64,000 nt of DNA from Rhizobium sp. FKY42 (GTDB lineage Bacteria > Pseudomonadota > Alphaproteobacteria > Rhizobiales > Rhizobiaceae), in contig NZ_STGA01000029.1 of NCBI RefSeq assembly GCF_005222835.1, positions 930,001 through 994,000 of the forward strand, given 5' to 3'. Position 1 is the first letter of the stretch, and each line of letters begins with the position of its first letter. The notes under the pieces are model-generated. The model saw nothing but the letters and a program-made list of their open reading frames with translations. It had not been told where the DNA came from and did not search any database. Of this stretch, positions 39,165 to 48,506 are shown in pieces. The position numbers and the translations under genes are program-made.

Positions 39165-41162
39165 CTAGATCGGCTTGCGTCCGGTACGTCGCAGTACGGT
39201 ATCGATTTCCGCGAGCAGACGCCGTGGGTCAATCGGCTTTTGCAAAACACAACTTGCACCACTCGCGATCACGCGCTCACAAATCAGCGGATCCGTCTCG
39301 CCAGAAAGCACGAGAACAGGCGCGTGTTCGCCATTGGATGCTGCTCGTTTCCCAATGAGGGGCAGAACATCGGCAAGATCCCCACCCGGCATATGCAGAT
39401 CGGAAATGATGAGGTCGGTATGCCTGTCCATAAGCGCGGCCTGCCGCAGTCCCTCCAGATCTGTGACATGGTGCACGATGCAGCCCGCCTTGCGCAGGAT
39501 TGCCCCTACCATCATGGCAGACACCGGGTCATCCTCCGCCAGCAGCACGGACAATCCGGTCTCCAAACGCTTGCCTTCCGTAGACGGCACCACTTCAACG
39601 CTCATTCGCCCAGCCATACCGCCAAGGCGACCGCGAAGGACATCGACCAGCGACTGCTCGCGCAACGGGCGGATCAACCAGGCGTCGTAGGCATCCCAGC
39701 GCTGACTGCTGCGTTCCTCCGGGCTGACGAGAAGGATACGCCGAATTTTCTGGGCAACGGGGCCGAGAAGATCAACTCCAGGCACGCGATGGTCGACGAT
39801 CATATCGGTAAAGGCGAGGTTCTTGCGCGTGAGATTGGCGATTGTCCATTCGGCTTCTTCGGCGGATGCCGCATGTCGGCACCGACCGCCAAGGGTCTCT
39901 ATGGTCGAAATGATTGCCTGGGCTGCTGGGCCGTCCGGCGCCAGAAGAAGCACATGCGATGACCGAAGCAGCAACATGCGATCATTACCACCAGCATTCA
40001 TGTCCGCCGAAATGGCGGGCAGCTCGATCGTGAACGTGGTGCCCACACCCTCCTCGCTCTCAACCGACAAGCGACCGCCGAATTCGCGAAGGATGCGCGA
40101 TGAGATCGACAGACCGAGACCGGTGCCGCCGCTCCGCTCTGCTGCGGTTCCCACCTGTTCGAATTCCTCGAAGATTCTCGCGCGCGCTTCAGCAGACATA
40201 CCGGGGCCAGTGTCTGCGACAGTAATGATCATTGCGCGACCATTCAGGCGGACACGGACGAGAACGCCGCCGACCTTCGTGAATTTGACTGCGTTGCCGA
40301 TGACATTGAACAGGACCTGTCGCAGGCGCGCCGGATCGAAATCCATGAGGTTGGGCACATCGAAGGCGACGGTTGCGCCCAGCTCAATGCCTTTCTGATG
40401 CGCGCGTGGCGCAAGCATCTCGACAACGCTTTCCAGAAGCTGCCGGATGTTTTCAGCTCGGCTGTTGAGACGAAACCGACCCGCTTCGATCGTCGAGAAG
40501 TCAAGAAGATCGTCAACCAGCTGCGCAAGGGCAGAACCGGCCTGGGAAATGCCCGCAATATAGTTTCTCTGTTCCGGGGTAAGTCCCGTCTGCTGGAGCA
40601 GATGGCTCATACCGAGAATACCATTCAGGGGCGTCCGCAATTCGTGAACGACGGTCGCCAGTTGCCGACTTTTTGCACGGCTTGCTTCTTCCGCATGAAG
40701 ACGTGCCTCTTCGCGGGCTTGTTCAAGACGGAGGTCCTCCGTCACATCCCGCGCAGTTCCGAACACAAGATACTCCCCGCTGACGGAATCGCGGACAAGC
40801 ACATCCTGCCAGCTCAAAACACGTACTTCGTGCTGTATGGATATCTCGATGTCGCGCGGGGAAGCCAGAGGCTGCTCGGACAGTGGCAAGCCCAGATCTT
40901 CAAGCGTACGACCTTCCGGCGCCTCGGCGCCGAGAATCTTTAGGAACGTGCTGTTCGCTGCCAGCACGACACCGTCGATACTGCGAACAACTGCGAGCGC
41001 AGACAGAAGCTCCTGGCTTTCCAGGAAGGCGCGCGGACCGGCGTCTACGAAATCCTGATCGCCAGGTTGCCCAGCCTGCGGCAACAAGCCATCCTCCCCG
41101 GCCGGTTTTGCCCGACTGAAGGTTGATCGCAGTCTCTCATGAAGGTCGGCGAGGTTGCGCAT
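39165..41162 (-). CDS. Hybrid sensor histidine kinase with PAS and two receiver domains
   Basis: A 665-residue, apparently cytoplasmic kinase. A PAS-like domain (about 50-145; VRSIDGVVLAANSTFLKILG) is followed by HisKA with VVHELRTPLNGILGMSHLL and an HATPase domain (VIGNAVKFTK, DTGPGMSAEARARIFEEF, GTGLGLSISSRIL). A first receiver-like domain (about 400-510) has Arg in place of the conserved Lys (AWLIRPLREQ) and a single N-terminal acidic residue, so it looks degenerate. The last receiver is intact (LLAEDDPVSA, IISDLHMPGG, VLQKPID). The ligand and partner regulator are unknown. A GTG three codons upstream is an alternative start. Confidence 0.88.
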   Translation of the reverse strand: MRNLADLHERLRSTFSRAKPAGEDGLLPQAGQPGDQDFVDAGPRAFLESQELLSALAVVRSIDGVVLAANSTFLKILGAEAPEGRTLEDLGLPLSEQPLASPRDIEISIQHEVRVLSWQDVLVRDSVSGEYLVFGTARDVTEDLRLEQAREEARLHAEEASRAKSRQLATVVHELRTPLNGILGMSHLLQQTGLTPEQRNYIAGISQAGSALAQLVDDLLDFSTIEAGRFRLNSRAENIRQLLESVVEMLAPRAHQKGIELGATVAFDVPNLMDFDPARLRQVLFNVIGNAVKFTKVGGVLVRVRLNGRAMIITVADTGPGMSAEARARIFEEFEQVGTAAERSGGTGLGLSISSRILREFGGRLSVESEEGVGTTFTIELPAISADMNAGGNDRMLLLRSSHVLLLAPDGPAAQAIISTIETLGGRCRHAASAEEAEWTIANLTRKNLAFTDMIVDHRVPGVDLLGPVAQKIRRILLVSPEERSSQRWDAYDAWLIRPLREQSLVDVLRGRLGGMAGRMSVEVVPSTEGKRLETGLSVLLAEDDPVSAMMVGAILRKAGCIVHHVTDLEGLRQAALMDRHTDLIISDLHMPGGDLADVLPLIGKRAASNGEHAPVLVLSGETDPLICERVIASGASCVLQKPIDPRRLLAEIDTVLRRTGRKPI

Positions 41163-41222
41163 TGGCGGCACCTTATCACGCGATTACTTCCGATAGATTT
41201 ACGATTACGAGGATCGAACCGC

Positions 41223-41723
41223 TCAATTCGCCTTTTTGCGACTGTGCAAAAGCTCGTCCAGGATCACGCAACCTGCCCCCACTGTAATGAAGCTGTCTGC
41301 GAGATTGAAGACTGCAAATGACCATGTCTCGGTATAGAACAGAATATAGTCGACGACATGTCCGTAAATGAAACGGTCCATGATGTTCCCGATCGCGCCG
41401 GCGATGATCAACGCAAAGCCGGTATGAGCGAAAAATCGATCACTCGGTGTTCGCCGCCAAAGCCAGATCACAAAGGCCACGATGCCAAGCCGCATGGTGA
41501 CGATGAACCAGCCATCGAGATGATCCAGCATCGAAAACGCCACACCCAGATTGTAGGTGCGATAGAGAGCCAGATGAGGAATGACATGCACGGCCTGCTG
41601 CAAGGGCAGATAGGCTTCAACGGCGATCTTTATGATCTGGTCGGCCAGAACCGCCAGAATGATGAAGGCAAAGATCGGTGCCGGACGCGAGAAAAGGGTC
41701 GGTTTCAGGTCCGCTACAGTCAT
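41223..41723 (-). CDS. lspA: Lipoprotein signal peptidase (signal peptidase II)
   Basis: Inner-membrane aspartyl peptidase cleaving prolipoprotein signal peptides before the lipidated cysteine; its product is the substrate of Lnt in this window. Four membrane segments are evident over 166 residues. The two catalytic aspartates are in [19 protein letters not shown] and [15 protein letters not shown]. Its ATG overlaps the stop of the TrmH-type gene (ATGA). Confidence 0.96.
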   Translation of the reverse strand: MTVADLKPTLFSRPAPIFAFIILAVLADQIIKIAVEAYLPLQQAVHVIPHLALYRTYNLGVAFSMLDHLDGWFIVTMRLGIVAFVIWLWRRTPSDRFFAHTGFALIIAGAIGNIMDRFIYGHVVDYILFYTETWSFAVFNLADSFITVGAGCVILDELLHSRKKAN

Positions 41724-42577
41724 CGTGCCTCCAGGCTCAGAAAGGTTCGGCGCGCTTCGTACAGCATGACCGCTGTTGCCACAGCGAGGTTGAGCGAATC
41801 GGCCCGACCTGCCTGCGGGATGCGTGCAAGCCGGTCGGCCGCCTTTGCCAATGGCTCGGGAAGACCGCTCTGCTCATTCCCCATCAACAGAATGGTCGGC
41901 TTTTTCGCATAATCTATGGTGCGGTAGTCGACAGAGCCGGCCAGGTGAGTGGCCACGATCTGACCACCTGACTGTTTTGCCCAGCCCACGAATTCGTCCG
42001 CACTTGCGCGATAGACCGGCATGGCAAAGACAGATCCCATCGTGGCGCGGACCGTTTCCAGCGAGAATGGATCCGTGCAGTCACCGACGAGGATAACGCC
42101 AGATGCACCGGCCGCATCGGCGGTGCGAATGATGGTCCCCAGATTGCCGGGGTCGCGCACGCGATCGAGGGCAACGAAGGTCTGCCCTTTTTCAAGCGAC
42201 AGATGACCCAGGTTTTTCCACTGCTGCTCGAAGACGCCAACCACCATTTGCGGATTGTCGCGCCGCGTAATGCTGGACAGGACCTTCTCGCTGACCTCCA
42301 GAACCAGACCGCCACGCGCAACCGTTCTAGCTGCAACCTGTTCGACCAGCGGCTTTCCCTTCGCAGCCTTCGCATACACCAGGGTACGGATTTCCCATCC
42401 CAGCTCGACCGCATCAATGATCAGCTTGAGGCCTTCAGCCAAAAAGGTTCCGCTTTCTTCACGCTCCTTTTTGGAGGTCAGTCCCTTGATATCCTTGACG
42501 ATCGGGTTCGTCAGGCTGGTGACTTCCTTGACCTGACCGACACGCCGCGCGCCGGGCTTACGATATTCATCACTCAT
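41720..42577 (-). CDS. TrmH/SpoU-family RNA 2'-O-methyltransferase
   Basis: SPOUT-fold methyltransferase, probably acting on 23S rRNA or tRNA ribose. The three SpoU motifs are present: [33 protein letters not shown] and [16 protein letters not shown]. The N-terminal L30e-like substrate-binding domain covers residues 20-110. I start at [12 protein letters not shown] (285 residues), whose ATG overlaps the upstream gene's stop (ATGA). The target nucleotide is not predictable from this sequence alone. Confidence 0.88.
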   Translation of the reverse strand: MSDEYRKPGARRVGQVKEVTSLTNPIVKDIKGLTSKKEREESGTFLAEGLKLIIDAVELGWEIRTLVYAKAAKGKPLVEQVAARTVARGGLVLEVSEKVLSSITRRDNPQMVVGVFEQQWKNLGHLSLEKGQTFVALDRVRDPGNLGTIIRTADAAGASGVILVGDCTDPFSLETVRATMGSVFAMPVYRASADEFVGWAKQSGGQIVATHLAGSVDYRTIDYAKKPTILLMGNEQSGLPEPLAKAADRLARIPQAGRADSLNLAVATAVMLYEARRTFLSLEAR

Positions 42578-43710
42578 TGACGCACCCACCGGCTAAACAA
42601 GGACGTAGACAAGGCCCGAGCCGGTTCTTTCCCATTAAGACCCGCCTCACGAATGACAAGCTCTCCCGATTCCACCGCGCCGCCTGCGCCGCGCATCGTT
42701 TCGCGCATCAATTCATGGATGGAATAGAAACTGGCGCGGATGGAGTAGGCCGTCAGCACAAGTCCGATTGCCTTCGGCGACAGAATTTCACGGCAGACAT
42801 CCAGCATCAGCGGCAATTGCTCGAACAGATGAAAAACCTCGCCATTGGGACCACGGCCGAATTTCGGCGGGTCAGCGAGGATGATGTCATAATGATTGCC
42901 GCGACGCTCCTCACGAAGGATGAACTTCATGGCATCCTCGCAGATCCAGCGGATCGGCGCACGTTCCAGCCGGGCCAGCGCCTGGTTTTCCCGCGCCCAG
43001 CCGATTGCCTTCTTCGAGGCATCGACATGCGTCACTTCGGCGCCGGCAGCAGCGGCAACCAGAGAGGCGACGCCGGTATAACCGAAAAGGTTCAGGACCT
43101 TAATGGGGCGATCCGCCTTTTCCGCCTGCTCCTTGACCCAGGACCAGTGAACGATCTGTTCCGGAAAGACCCCGACGTGACGGAATGACGTGAAGCGACC
43201 GAGAAAATCGACGTCCAGGAGAGACATCGGCCATGTTTCACCCAGGGCCGCCTTTGGAAATCGCCAGCGTCCCATGCCGTCTTCGTCGGTATCCCCGGTA
43301 AAGACGGCGTCGACATTCTCCCAGACATTCACCGAAAGGCCAGGCTGCCAAAGCGCCTGTGCTTCCGGTCGAACGATCCGGTAAGGGCCATATTGTTCCA
43401 GCTTGAGACCCGCTCCACTATCGATCAGGTAAAAGTCCCCCGCCCCGGTGGATTCCAGAATGACCGGCACGCGCTCGCGGGGCAGTTCGCCTTTGCGCTT
43501 GATGAGCGGACGCGTTTCGGCCACCGGAACGGCAACGCCTTCAGGTTTTACATTGTCCCGCTGAGCCTTGCGTTGCGGATGATCAGCCCTTGCCGACTTC
43601 GATGCCGGCGATCCTCCGGCCCCAGGCTTCACGCCCGATGTCCGTTTTTGCCCGCGGTCTTGCGAATTCTTCTGCGTGGACCGATCCGGTCGCTGCGGTT
43701 TCTTGTTCAA
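42574..43710 (-). CDS. Class I SAM-dependent rRNA methyltransferase (RlmI/RlmK-like)
   Basis: Probable 23S rRNA cytosine/guanine methyltransferase. The Rossmann SAM motif is VLNLFGYTGVASLVAAAAGA, followed by VTHVDASKKAIGWARENQAL, the catalytic-loop motif IILADPPKFGRGPNGEVFHL and VLTAYSIRASF. The first ~70 residues are Lys/Arg/Pro/Gln-rich and probably disordered. There is no ATG at the 5' end: the frame opens with TTG codons, and I choose the one giving MNKKPQRPDR because GGAAG lies about eight bases upstream (378 residues). It is divergent from the CoxG-like gene and coupled to the TrmH-type gene and lspA. Confidence 0.82.
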   Translation of the reverse strand: MNKKPQRPDRSTQKNSQDRGQKRTSGVKPGAGGSPASKSARADHPQRKAQRDNVKPEGVAVPVAETRPLIKRKGELPRERVPVILESTGAGDFYLIDSGAGLKLEQYGPYRIVRPEAQALWQPGLSVNVWENVDAVFTGDTDEDGMGRWRFPKAALGETWPMSLLDVDFLGRFTSFRHVGVFPEQIVHWSWVKEQAEKADRPIKVLNLFGYTGVASLVAAAAGAEVTHVDASKKAIGWARENQALARLERAPIRWICEDAMKFILREERRGNHYDIILADPPKFGRGPNGEVFHLFEQLPLMLDVCREILSPKAIGLVLTAYSIRASFYSIHELMRETMRGAGGAVESGELVIREAGLNGKEPARALSTSLFSRWVRQ

Positions 43711-43841
43711 GAGAGGTCTTCCGCTGTGATCAAACTGTTTGCGCAGCAAATAGCATCGGCATTGCTCTTGGCAAAGCGCTTTCCCTTCTGCGACAAAGGA
43801 AGCTAATATGAGTGTGTTGGATGCTGGCTTGGGAGGGTCGC

Positions 43842-44300
43842 ATGGAGATCAGTGGAGAAGAACGTATTGCTGCACCGCGTGACATCGTGTGGGCTGCTCT
43901 CAACAATCCAGATATCCTTCGCCAATGCATTCCAGGTTGCCAAACCCTGGAGCAGAAATCACCAACCGAACTGGCGGCCACCGTGAAACTGAAGATCGGC
44001 CCCGTTTCTGCCAGCTTCAACGGTGAGGTCACGCTGTCCGACATCAACGCACCTGAGAGCTATCGCATTTCCGGCGAAGGCAAAGGTGGGATCGCCGGGT
44101 TTGCGAAGGGCCATGCCGATGTTGTGCTGGAAGAGGACGGTGTAGATACGATCCTGCGCTACAAGGCAGATGCGCAGGTCGGCGGCAAGCTTGCGCAACT
44201 GGGATCGCGACTGATCGGGTCGACATCCCAGAAACTTGCGCAGCAATTCTTTGCAGACTTCAACGCGGTGTTGACGACACCGGCGGAAACCAGTCTGTAA
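43842..44300 (+). CDS. CoxG/SRPBCC-family protein
   Basis: A 152-residue START-like protein of the CoxG (carbon monoxide dehydrogenase subunit G) family, here without other cox genes. Typical stretches are MEISGEERIAAPRDIVWAAL, PDILRQCIPGCQTLE, GKGGIAGFAKGHADVVLEE and LGSRLIGSTSQKLAQQFF. The last segment probably lies near the membrane. CoxG proteins may recruit oxidoreductases to the membrane or bind lipids. GGGAGGG precedes the ATG; the upstream in-frame ATG is not supported. It is convergent with the LapA-like gene. Confidence 0.8.
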   Translation: MEISGEERIAAPRDIVWAALNNPDILRQCIPGCQTLEQKSPTELAATVKLKIGPVSASFNGEVTLSDINAPESYRISGEGKGGIAGFAKGHADVVLEEDGVDTILRYKADAQVGGKLAQLGSRLIGSTSQKLAQQFFADFNAVLTTPAETSL

Positions 44301-44304
44301 CTGC

Positions 44305-44649
44305 TCACATCCTGGAGCCGGGCAAAGCGACAGCGTTTGTTGAAGGTTTCGCAGGTGCAGAACCTGTCTGCTTTTCTCGAGCGATGGCGGCTCGCGCCTC
44401 CAGCCGGGCCTGCTTGCGGTACTTGCCTTGTGCAAACCATGTACCGACAGCGCCGATCAGCATGCCCACCAGCAAAGCCAGAAAGAGCATGAGGAAAAGC
44501 GGACCCGTCACAGAGAGAACCGTATCGGAAGGCTGAAACGGGTTAAGCGCCAGCCGTACCGGCTCGCGATTGGCGACGCAGAGCACGATCAGCATGATGG
44601 CCAGCGGCACAAAAATCACGAGGCTGACGATCTTGCGGACTCGGTTCAT
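44305..44649 (-). CDS. LapA/DUF1049-domain membrane protein
   Basis: A 114-residue protein with two membrane helices (IVSLVIFVPLAIMLIVLC and LFLMLFLALLVGMLIGAVG), the motif ANREPVRLALNPF between them, and a charged cytoplasmic tail. In E. coli, LapA works with LapB in controlling LPS synthesis through LpxC turnover, but rhizobial DUF1049 proteins are not well studied. I start at MNRVRKIVSLV; 32 in-frame codons upstream are intergenic. It is downstream of ihfB in the same direction. Confidence 0.82.
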   Translation of the reverse strand: MNRVRKIVSLVIFVPLAIMLIVLCVANREPVRLALNPFQPSDTVLSVTGPLFLMLFLALLVGMLIGAVGTWFAQGKYRKQARLEARAAIAREKQTGSAPAKPSTNAVALPGSRM

Positions 44650-44816
44650 GACGTGCTCCCGATAACGTGCCTGGACTAAGGGTTGCTGCCTTGATGACGT
44701 GATTTTCGCCCTGCTCAAGGAGGGTTGAGACGGTTCGATTTGCACCGCCTCTTCGAGACCAGAGATTAGTGTTCAAATGGTTGGTTTCAAGACAGGCCAA
44801 CCCCGACAAGGGCAGG

Positions 44817-45122
44817 TCAGTCTTCGTCTTCTTCATCCACCAGATCAGGATTCAGGCGTTCGCGCAGCTCTTTGCCAGTCTTGAAAAACGGTACCCATTT
44901 TTCTTCTACGAAAACCGTATCGCCGGTGCGCGGATTGCGTCCGGAGCGAGCCGGACGATTCTTGACGGAGAAGGCACCGAAGCCGCGAAGCTCGACGCGG
45001 TTTCCGGCGGCCAGGGCGTCGGTGATTTCATCCAGAACGGCATTGACGATATTCTCGACATCACGGTGGTAGAGATGCGGATTGCGGGCCGCAACAATCT
45101 GCACCAGTTCGGATTTAATCAC
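44817..45122 (-). CDS. ihfB: Integration host factor beta subunit
   Basis: Small basic protein that, with IhfA, bends DNA at specific sites; it assists sigma-54 promoters, and rpoN is in this window. The 101-residue sequence shows [20 protein letters not shown], the dimer core [16 protein letters not shown] and the DNA-inserting beta-arm [20 protein letters not shown], ending with an acidic tail (LVDEEDED). It follows sppA by 27 bases. Confidence 0.96.
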   Translation of the reverse strand: MIKSELVQIVAARNPHLYHRDVENIVNAVLDEITDALAAGNRVELRGFGAFSVKNRPARSGRNPRTGDTVFVEEKWVPFFKTGKELRERLNPDLVDEEDED

Positions 45123-45149
45123 GACTTCCCCCTGAAAAATTCTGGATTT

Positions 45150-46094
45150 TCAATCCTTACCAACCTGCCAAACGGAAACAAGACCGTCAAGGAACAACTT
45201 GGACCCGAGAAGGCTGCGGCTGTTTGATAGATCCGGGTCGAAGCCAAGGGCTGCAGCGATATAAGGTACAAAAGCACCGAGCCCCAGATAACCGGTCTCC
45301 TTGCGCTCCTTCCATTCAATGATCGGCAGATCCTTGGAGACGCCGCGCGTGGCAAGGTAGGCACGAATTTCCGGCGTGCCGCCAAGAGTATCGACAAGCT
45401 TTGCTTTCAAGGCCTGCCGCCCTGTAAAGATGGCGCCGTTGGCGAGCTTGAGAACCTCCTCCCTTGGAAGCTTGCGTCGGTCTGCCACCAGATCCACGAA
45501 CCAGTCATAGCTATCCATGATCATGCTTCTGATCATCGCCTTTGCCTCCTCCGGCGGAGCGTGGAATGGCGATGGCTCAGCCTTCATGGGAGCAGACTTG
45601 ATCTCTTCCAGAGACACACCGAGCTTTTCGAGAAGATTCTGGATCTGCGGATACTGGAAGATGACACCGATGGAACCGGTAATGGAACTCTCGCCCGCAA
45701 CAATGGTGTCGCCTGCGGAAGCAATCATGTAGCCCGCCGAGGCGGCCAAAGTGCGAACGTCGGAAACCACCGGCTTTTCAGCCGCGACGGCACGAATGGC
45801 CTTGAAGATCCGCTCGCCGCCGAAAGTGGTTCCGCCGGGTGACGAGATTGACACAACCAATGCCTTAACCTGTGCGGTCTTGCGGATCGTTTCAAGCCTT
45901 TCGATCAGTTCGTCGTCATCGGTGATCATGCCGTCGATCTCGACCCGCGCCACATGCGGCCGTGCCGAACCCTCTCCGCTGGCTACGCTGTAGAGCGAGA
46001 ACCCGATAGCCACCAGCAGCAAAGCCGCAGCGATCCGCCAGAAAGTGAGCTTGCGTCGAAGTTGACGACGGTCCGCGATCGCCGACTGATCCAT
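45150..46094 (-). CDS. sppA: Signal peptide peptidase SppA (S49 family)
   Basis: Membrane-anchored serine/lysine peptidase degrading cleaved signal peptides. The 314-residue protein is the short single-repeat form, with one N-terminal helix (IAAALLLVAIGFSLYSVA). The catalytic serine is in SSITGSIGVIFQYP near residue 145, and the lysine base is expected near FTGRQALKAKLVD. I start at MDQSAIADRRQ with AAGGGA upstream; earlier in-frame ATGs are possible. It is divergent from lptC and followed by ihfB. Confidence 0.92.
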   Translation of the reverse strand: MDQSAIADRRQLRRKLTFWRIAAALLLVAIGFSLYSVASGEGSARPHVARVEIDGMITDDDELIERLETIRKTAQVKALVVSISSPGGTTFGGERIFKAIRAVAAEKPVVSDVRTLAASAGYMIASAGDTIVAGESSITGSIGVIFQYPQIQNLLEKLGVSLEEIKSAPMKAEPSPFHAPPEEAKAMIRSMIMDSYDWFVDLVADRRKLPREEVLKLANGAIFTGRQALKAKLVDTLGGTPEIRAYLATRGVSKDLPIIEWKERKETGYLGLGAFVPYIAAALGFDPDLSNSRSLLGSKLFLDGLVSVWQVGKD

Positions 46095-46287
46095 TAGAAA
46101 TCCCTTCATTAAGGCGTCTGTAGATGACTTATTTGCCATCATCACCGGAATAAGATTCTTCAATACACGAATTTGTGTCGACCGTTATTGTTTCTTGATG
46201 GATAAAAGCCATATTGGGAGACGATGTGGTGGGTCCGACGGTGCGTCAGTGTACGACCTCCGACCGACACGGTATCAAAAGGTTTCC

Positions 46288-46971
46288 ATGCTGCAAAAGC
46301 TTGCATCAAATCCCGAAGCTCCCCGCAAAGACGGAGCAGCCACTGGCGCCTATCAGGCTGCCTTGGCGCATTCACGTCGCGTGAAGCGGCTGCGTGTCCT
46401 GCTGCCGGTTGCTGCACTAGCGATTTCCGCAATCTTCATCGGCATCACTTTCATCCGGTCTTACCTGCCAGAGAATCTCACCGTTCAGAGCGCACGCATC
46501 GAAAATGGCAAAATCGTCATGGAAAGCCCGGCGATCGCTGGTCGTAACGAAAGGGGCATCAGCTATTCGTTGACCGCGACGAGAGCGCTTCAGGATGTGA
46601 CCGACCCGAACATGCTTTCACTGGAGAATGTGAAGGCGGCGATGCCGATGAGCGGCGACGTTATCGCCCGTGTCGTTGCAACCGCGGGCGTCTTCGATCG
46701 CTCGGCCGATCGGATGAATATGACGGCTCCATTCGAGGTCAACCTCAGCAACGGCATCACTGCGAATTTCCAATCGGCACGTCTGGATATTCCCGGCGGC
46801 TTCATGGAATCGGTGGACCCGGTCAATATCAAAACAAACGACGCCGCCATTGTTGCGAAGTCGATGAAGATATCGGATAACGGCAAGACAATCACGTTCA
46901 CGGGGCAGGTCCAGGTCAACCTGACGGGCTCCGCTCTCAAGCAACAAGACAACCAGAGCCCGGCCCAATGA
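46288..46971 (+). CDS. lptC: LPS export protein LptC
   Basis: Bitopic periplasmic component of the LPS transport bridge, linking LptBFG to LptA. The 227-residue protein has one membrane helix (VLLPVAALAISAIFIGITFI near residue 45) and a beta-jellyroll periplasmic domain (ISYSLTATRALQDVTDPN, NGITANFQSARLDIPGG). I start at MLQKLASNPEAPRK; 31 in-frame codons upstream overlap the divergent sppA promoter. lptA begins within the stop codon (ATGA). Confidence 0.88.
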   Translation: MLQKLASNPEAPRKDGAATGAYQAALAHSRRVKRLRVLLPVAALAISAIFIGITFIRSYLPENLTVQSARIENGKIVMESPAIAGRNERGISYSLTATRALQDVTDPNMLSLENVKAAMPMSGDVIARVVATAGVFDRSADRMNMTAPFEVNLSNGITANFQSARLDIPGGFMESVDPVNIKTNDAAIVAKSMKISDNGKTITFTGQVQVNLTGSALKQQDNQSPAQ

Positions 46972-47546
46972 CACCTTGCCGTTCATCTTCTTTTCGTCTT
47001 ACCTCTTGGCTGATCGCTGGCATTGCTCTCGCAGGCCTGACCGGCAACGCTTTCGCACAGTCCACCTCCAAGCAGATGGACGGCATGAAGCTGTCCAATG
47101 ACAAGCCGATCCAAATCCAGAGCGACCAGCTTGAGATCAAGGACAATGAGAAGAAGGCCTACTTCACCGGCAATGTCGAAGTGGTGCAAGGCACGACGAC
47201 GATGAAGGCCATGAAAATGGTCGTCCTATACAAGGGTGATCCGGCGGGCGGCTCTTCGGGCGGCTCGGGTGCCGCATCCGGCAAGCAGGATATCGACAAG
47301 ATCTTCATCGACGGCAAGGTCGTTCTGAACTCCGGCCAGCAGACGGCAACCGGCGATCAGGGCGAGTACGACATGGCTTCACAGATGCTGACCCTTACGG
47401 GCAAGCAGGTCGTACTGACGGATGGCCCGAACGTGTTGACCGGGTGCAAGCTCGTGGTGCGCGTCGATTCCGGTGAAGCCAAGCTCGATAACTGTGGCAA
47501 GCGGATCCAGATCCTCCTCGATCCAAAATCCAAGCCACAACAGTAA
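46968..47546 (+). CDS. lptA: Periplasmic LPS transport protein LptA (OstA)
   Basis: Periplasmic beta-jellyroll protein carrying LPS from LptC to LptD. A signal peptide (TSWLIAGIALAGLTGNAFA) is followed by the OstA-N domain (PIQIQSDQLEIKDNEKKAYF, GNVEVVQGTTTMKAMKMVV, GKQVVLTDGPNVLTGCKLVV). A Gly/Ser-rich insertion (GGSSGGSGAASG) lies mid-domain. The 192-residue length is usual. It overlaps lptC by four bases and precedes lptB by 16. Confidence 0.93.
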   Translation: MTPCRSSSFRLTSWLIAGIALAGLTGNAFAQSTSKQMDGMKLSNDKPIQIQSDQLEIKDNEKKAYFTGNVEVVQGTTTMKAMKMVVLYKGDPAGGSSGGSGAASGKQDIDKIFIDGKVVLNSGQQTATGDQGEYDMASQMLTLTGKQVVLTDGPNVLTGCKLVVRVDSGEAKLDNCGKRIQILLDPKSKPQQ

Positions 47547-47562
47547 GGCGTTTCCCGACTCC

Positions 47563-48354
47563 ATGTCTCTCTTTTCCCGCTCCAAGGCGTCTGCGCCCGA
47601 GGGTTTCGACCCGAAGGACAAGGTTCGCTATGAAGGCACGCTGATCGCGCATAGCCTGTCTAAGACCTATGACACGCGACGTGTTGTGAACGGCGTTTCG
47701 CTGATTGTGCGACGCGGTGAAGCCGTCGGGCTTCTCGGTCCGAATGGTGCGGGCAAGACAACCTGCTTCTACATGATCACCGGGCTCGTCGGAGTCGATG
47801 AGGGCATGATCGCCATCAATGGCAATGATGTCACCCGCATGCCAATGTATCGTCGGGCTCGCTTGGGTGTTGGCTACCTGCCGCAGGAAGCATCGATTTT
47901 TCGTGGACTGACGGTCGAGGAAAACATTCGCGCCGTGCTTGAAGTGCACGAGCGTGACCGGCAGAAGCGGGAGCGCAAGCTCGACGAACTGCTGGAGGAA
48001 TTCCACATCAGCCGATTGCGAAAAGCTCCGGCAGTGGCACTCTCGGGCGGTGAACGCCGTCGCCTTGAAATTGCCCGTGCATTAGCGACTGACCCGGCAT
48101 TCATGCTGCTGGACGAACCATTTGCGGGCGTCGATCCGATTTCGGTGTCCGATATCCAGAATCTTGTACGGCATCTGACGGCACGTGGCATTGGCGTTTT
48201 GATCACCGACCACAATGTCCGTGAAACGCTGGGCCTCATTGACCGCGCCTACATCATTCATGCCGGTGAAGTTTTGACGCATGGACGGGCGGACGATATC
48301 GTCAACAATGCTGATGTTCGACGTCTGTATCTTGGCGACAAATTCCATCTTTAA
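47563..48354 (+). CDS. lptB: LPS export ABC transporter ATP-binding protein LptB
   Basis: Cytoplasmic ATPase powering LPS extraction by LptFG. Walker A is GLLGPNGAGKTTCFYMITGL, the ABC signature is ALSGGERRRLEIARAL, and Walker B is FMLLDEPFAGVDPISVSDIQ with the H-loop in GVLITDHNVRETL. At 263 residues it has a ~20-residue N-terminal extension. The start MSLFSRSKAS lies 16 bases after lptA; the frame is open earlier only because it overlaps lptA. rpoN follows after 152 bases, as in many proteobacteria. Confidence 0.96.
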   Translation: MSLFSRSKASAPEGFDPKDKVRYEGTLIAHSLSKTYDTRRVVNGVSLIVRRGEAVGLLGPNGAGKTTCFYMITGLVGVDEGMIAINGNDVTRMPMYRRARLGVGYLPQEASIFRGLTVEENIRAVLEVHERDRQKRERKLDELLEEFHISRLRKAPAVALSGGERRRLEIARALATDPAFMLLDEPFAGVDPISVSDIQNLVRHLTARGIGVLITDHNVRETLGLIDRAYIIHAGEVLTHGRADDIVNNADVRRLYLGDKFHL

Positions 48355-48506
48355 CCGCAAGCTGACGAGAATCTTTACATCAAGCCGCCTCCATGCTTGA
48401 CCAAACCTTCTAAAAAAGCAATTTTTGGGCCAGTTGGTCTCATCATCTCCCAATTTCTATGCAAGTGGGAGATCGGAGAGGTTTTGTAGGGAGTTCAGCG
48501 TCCGTT

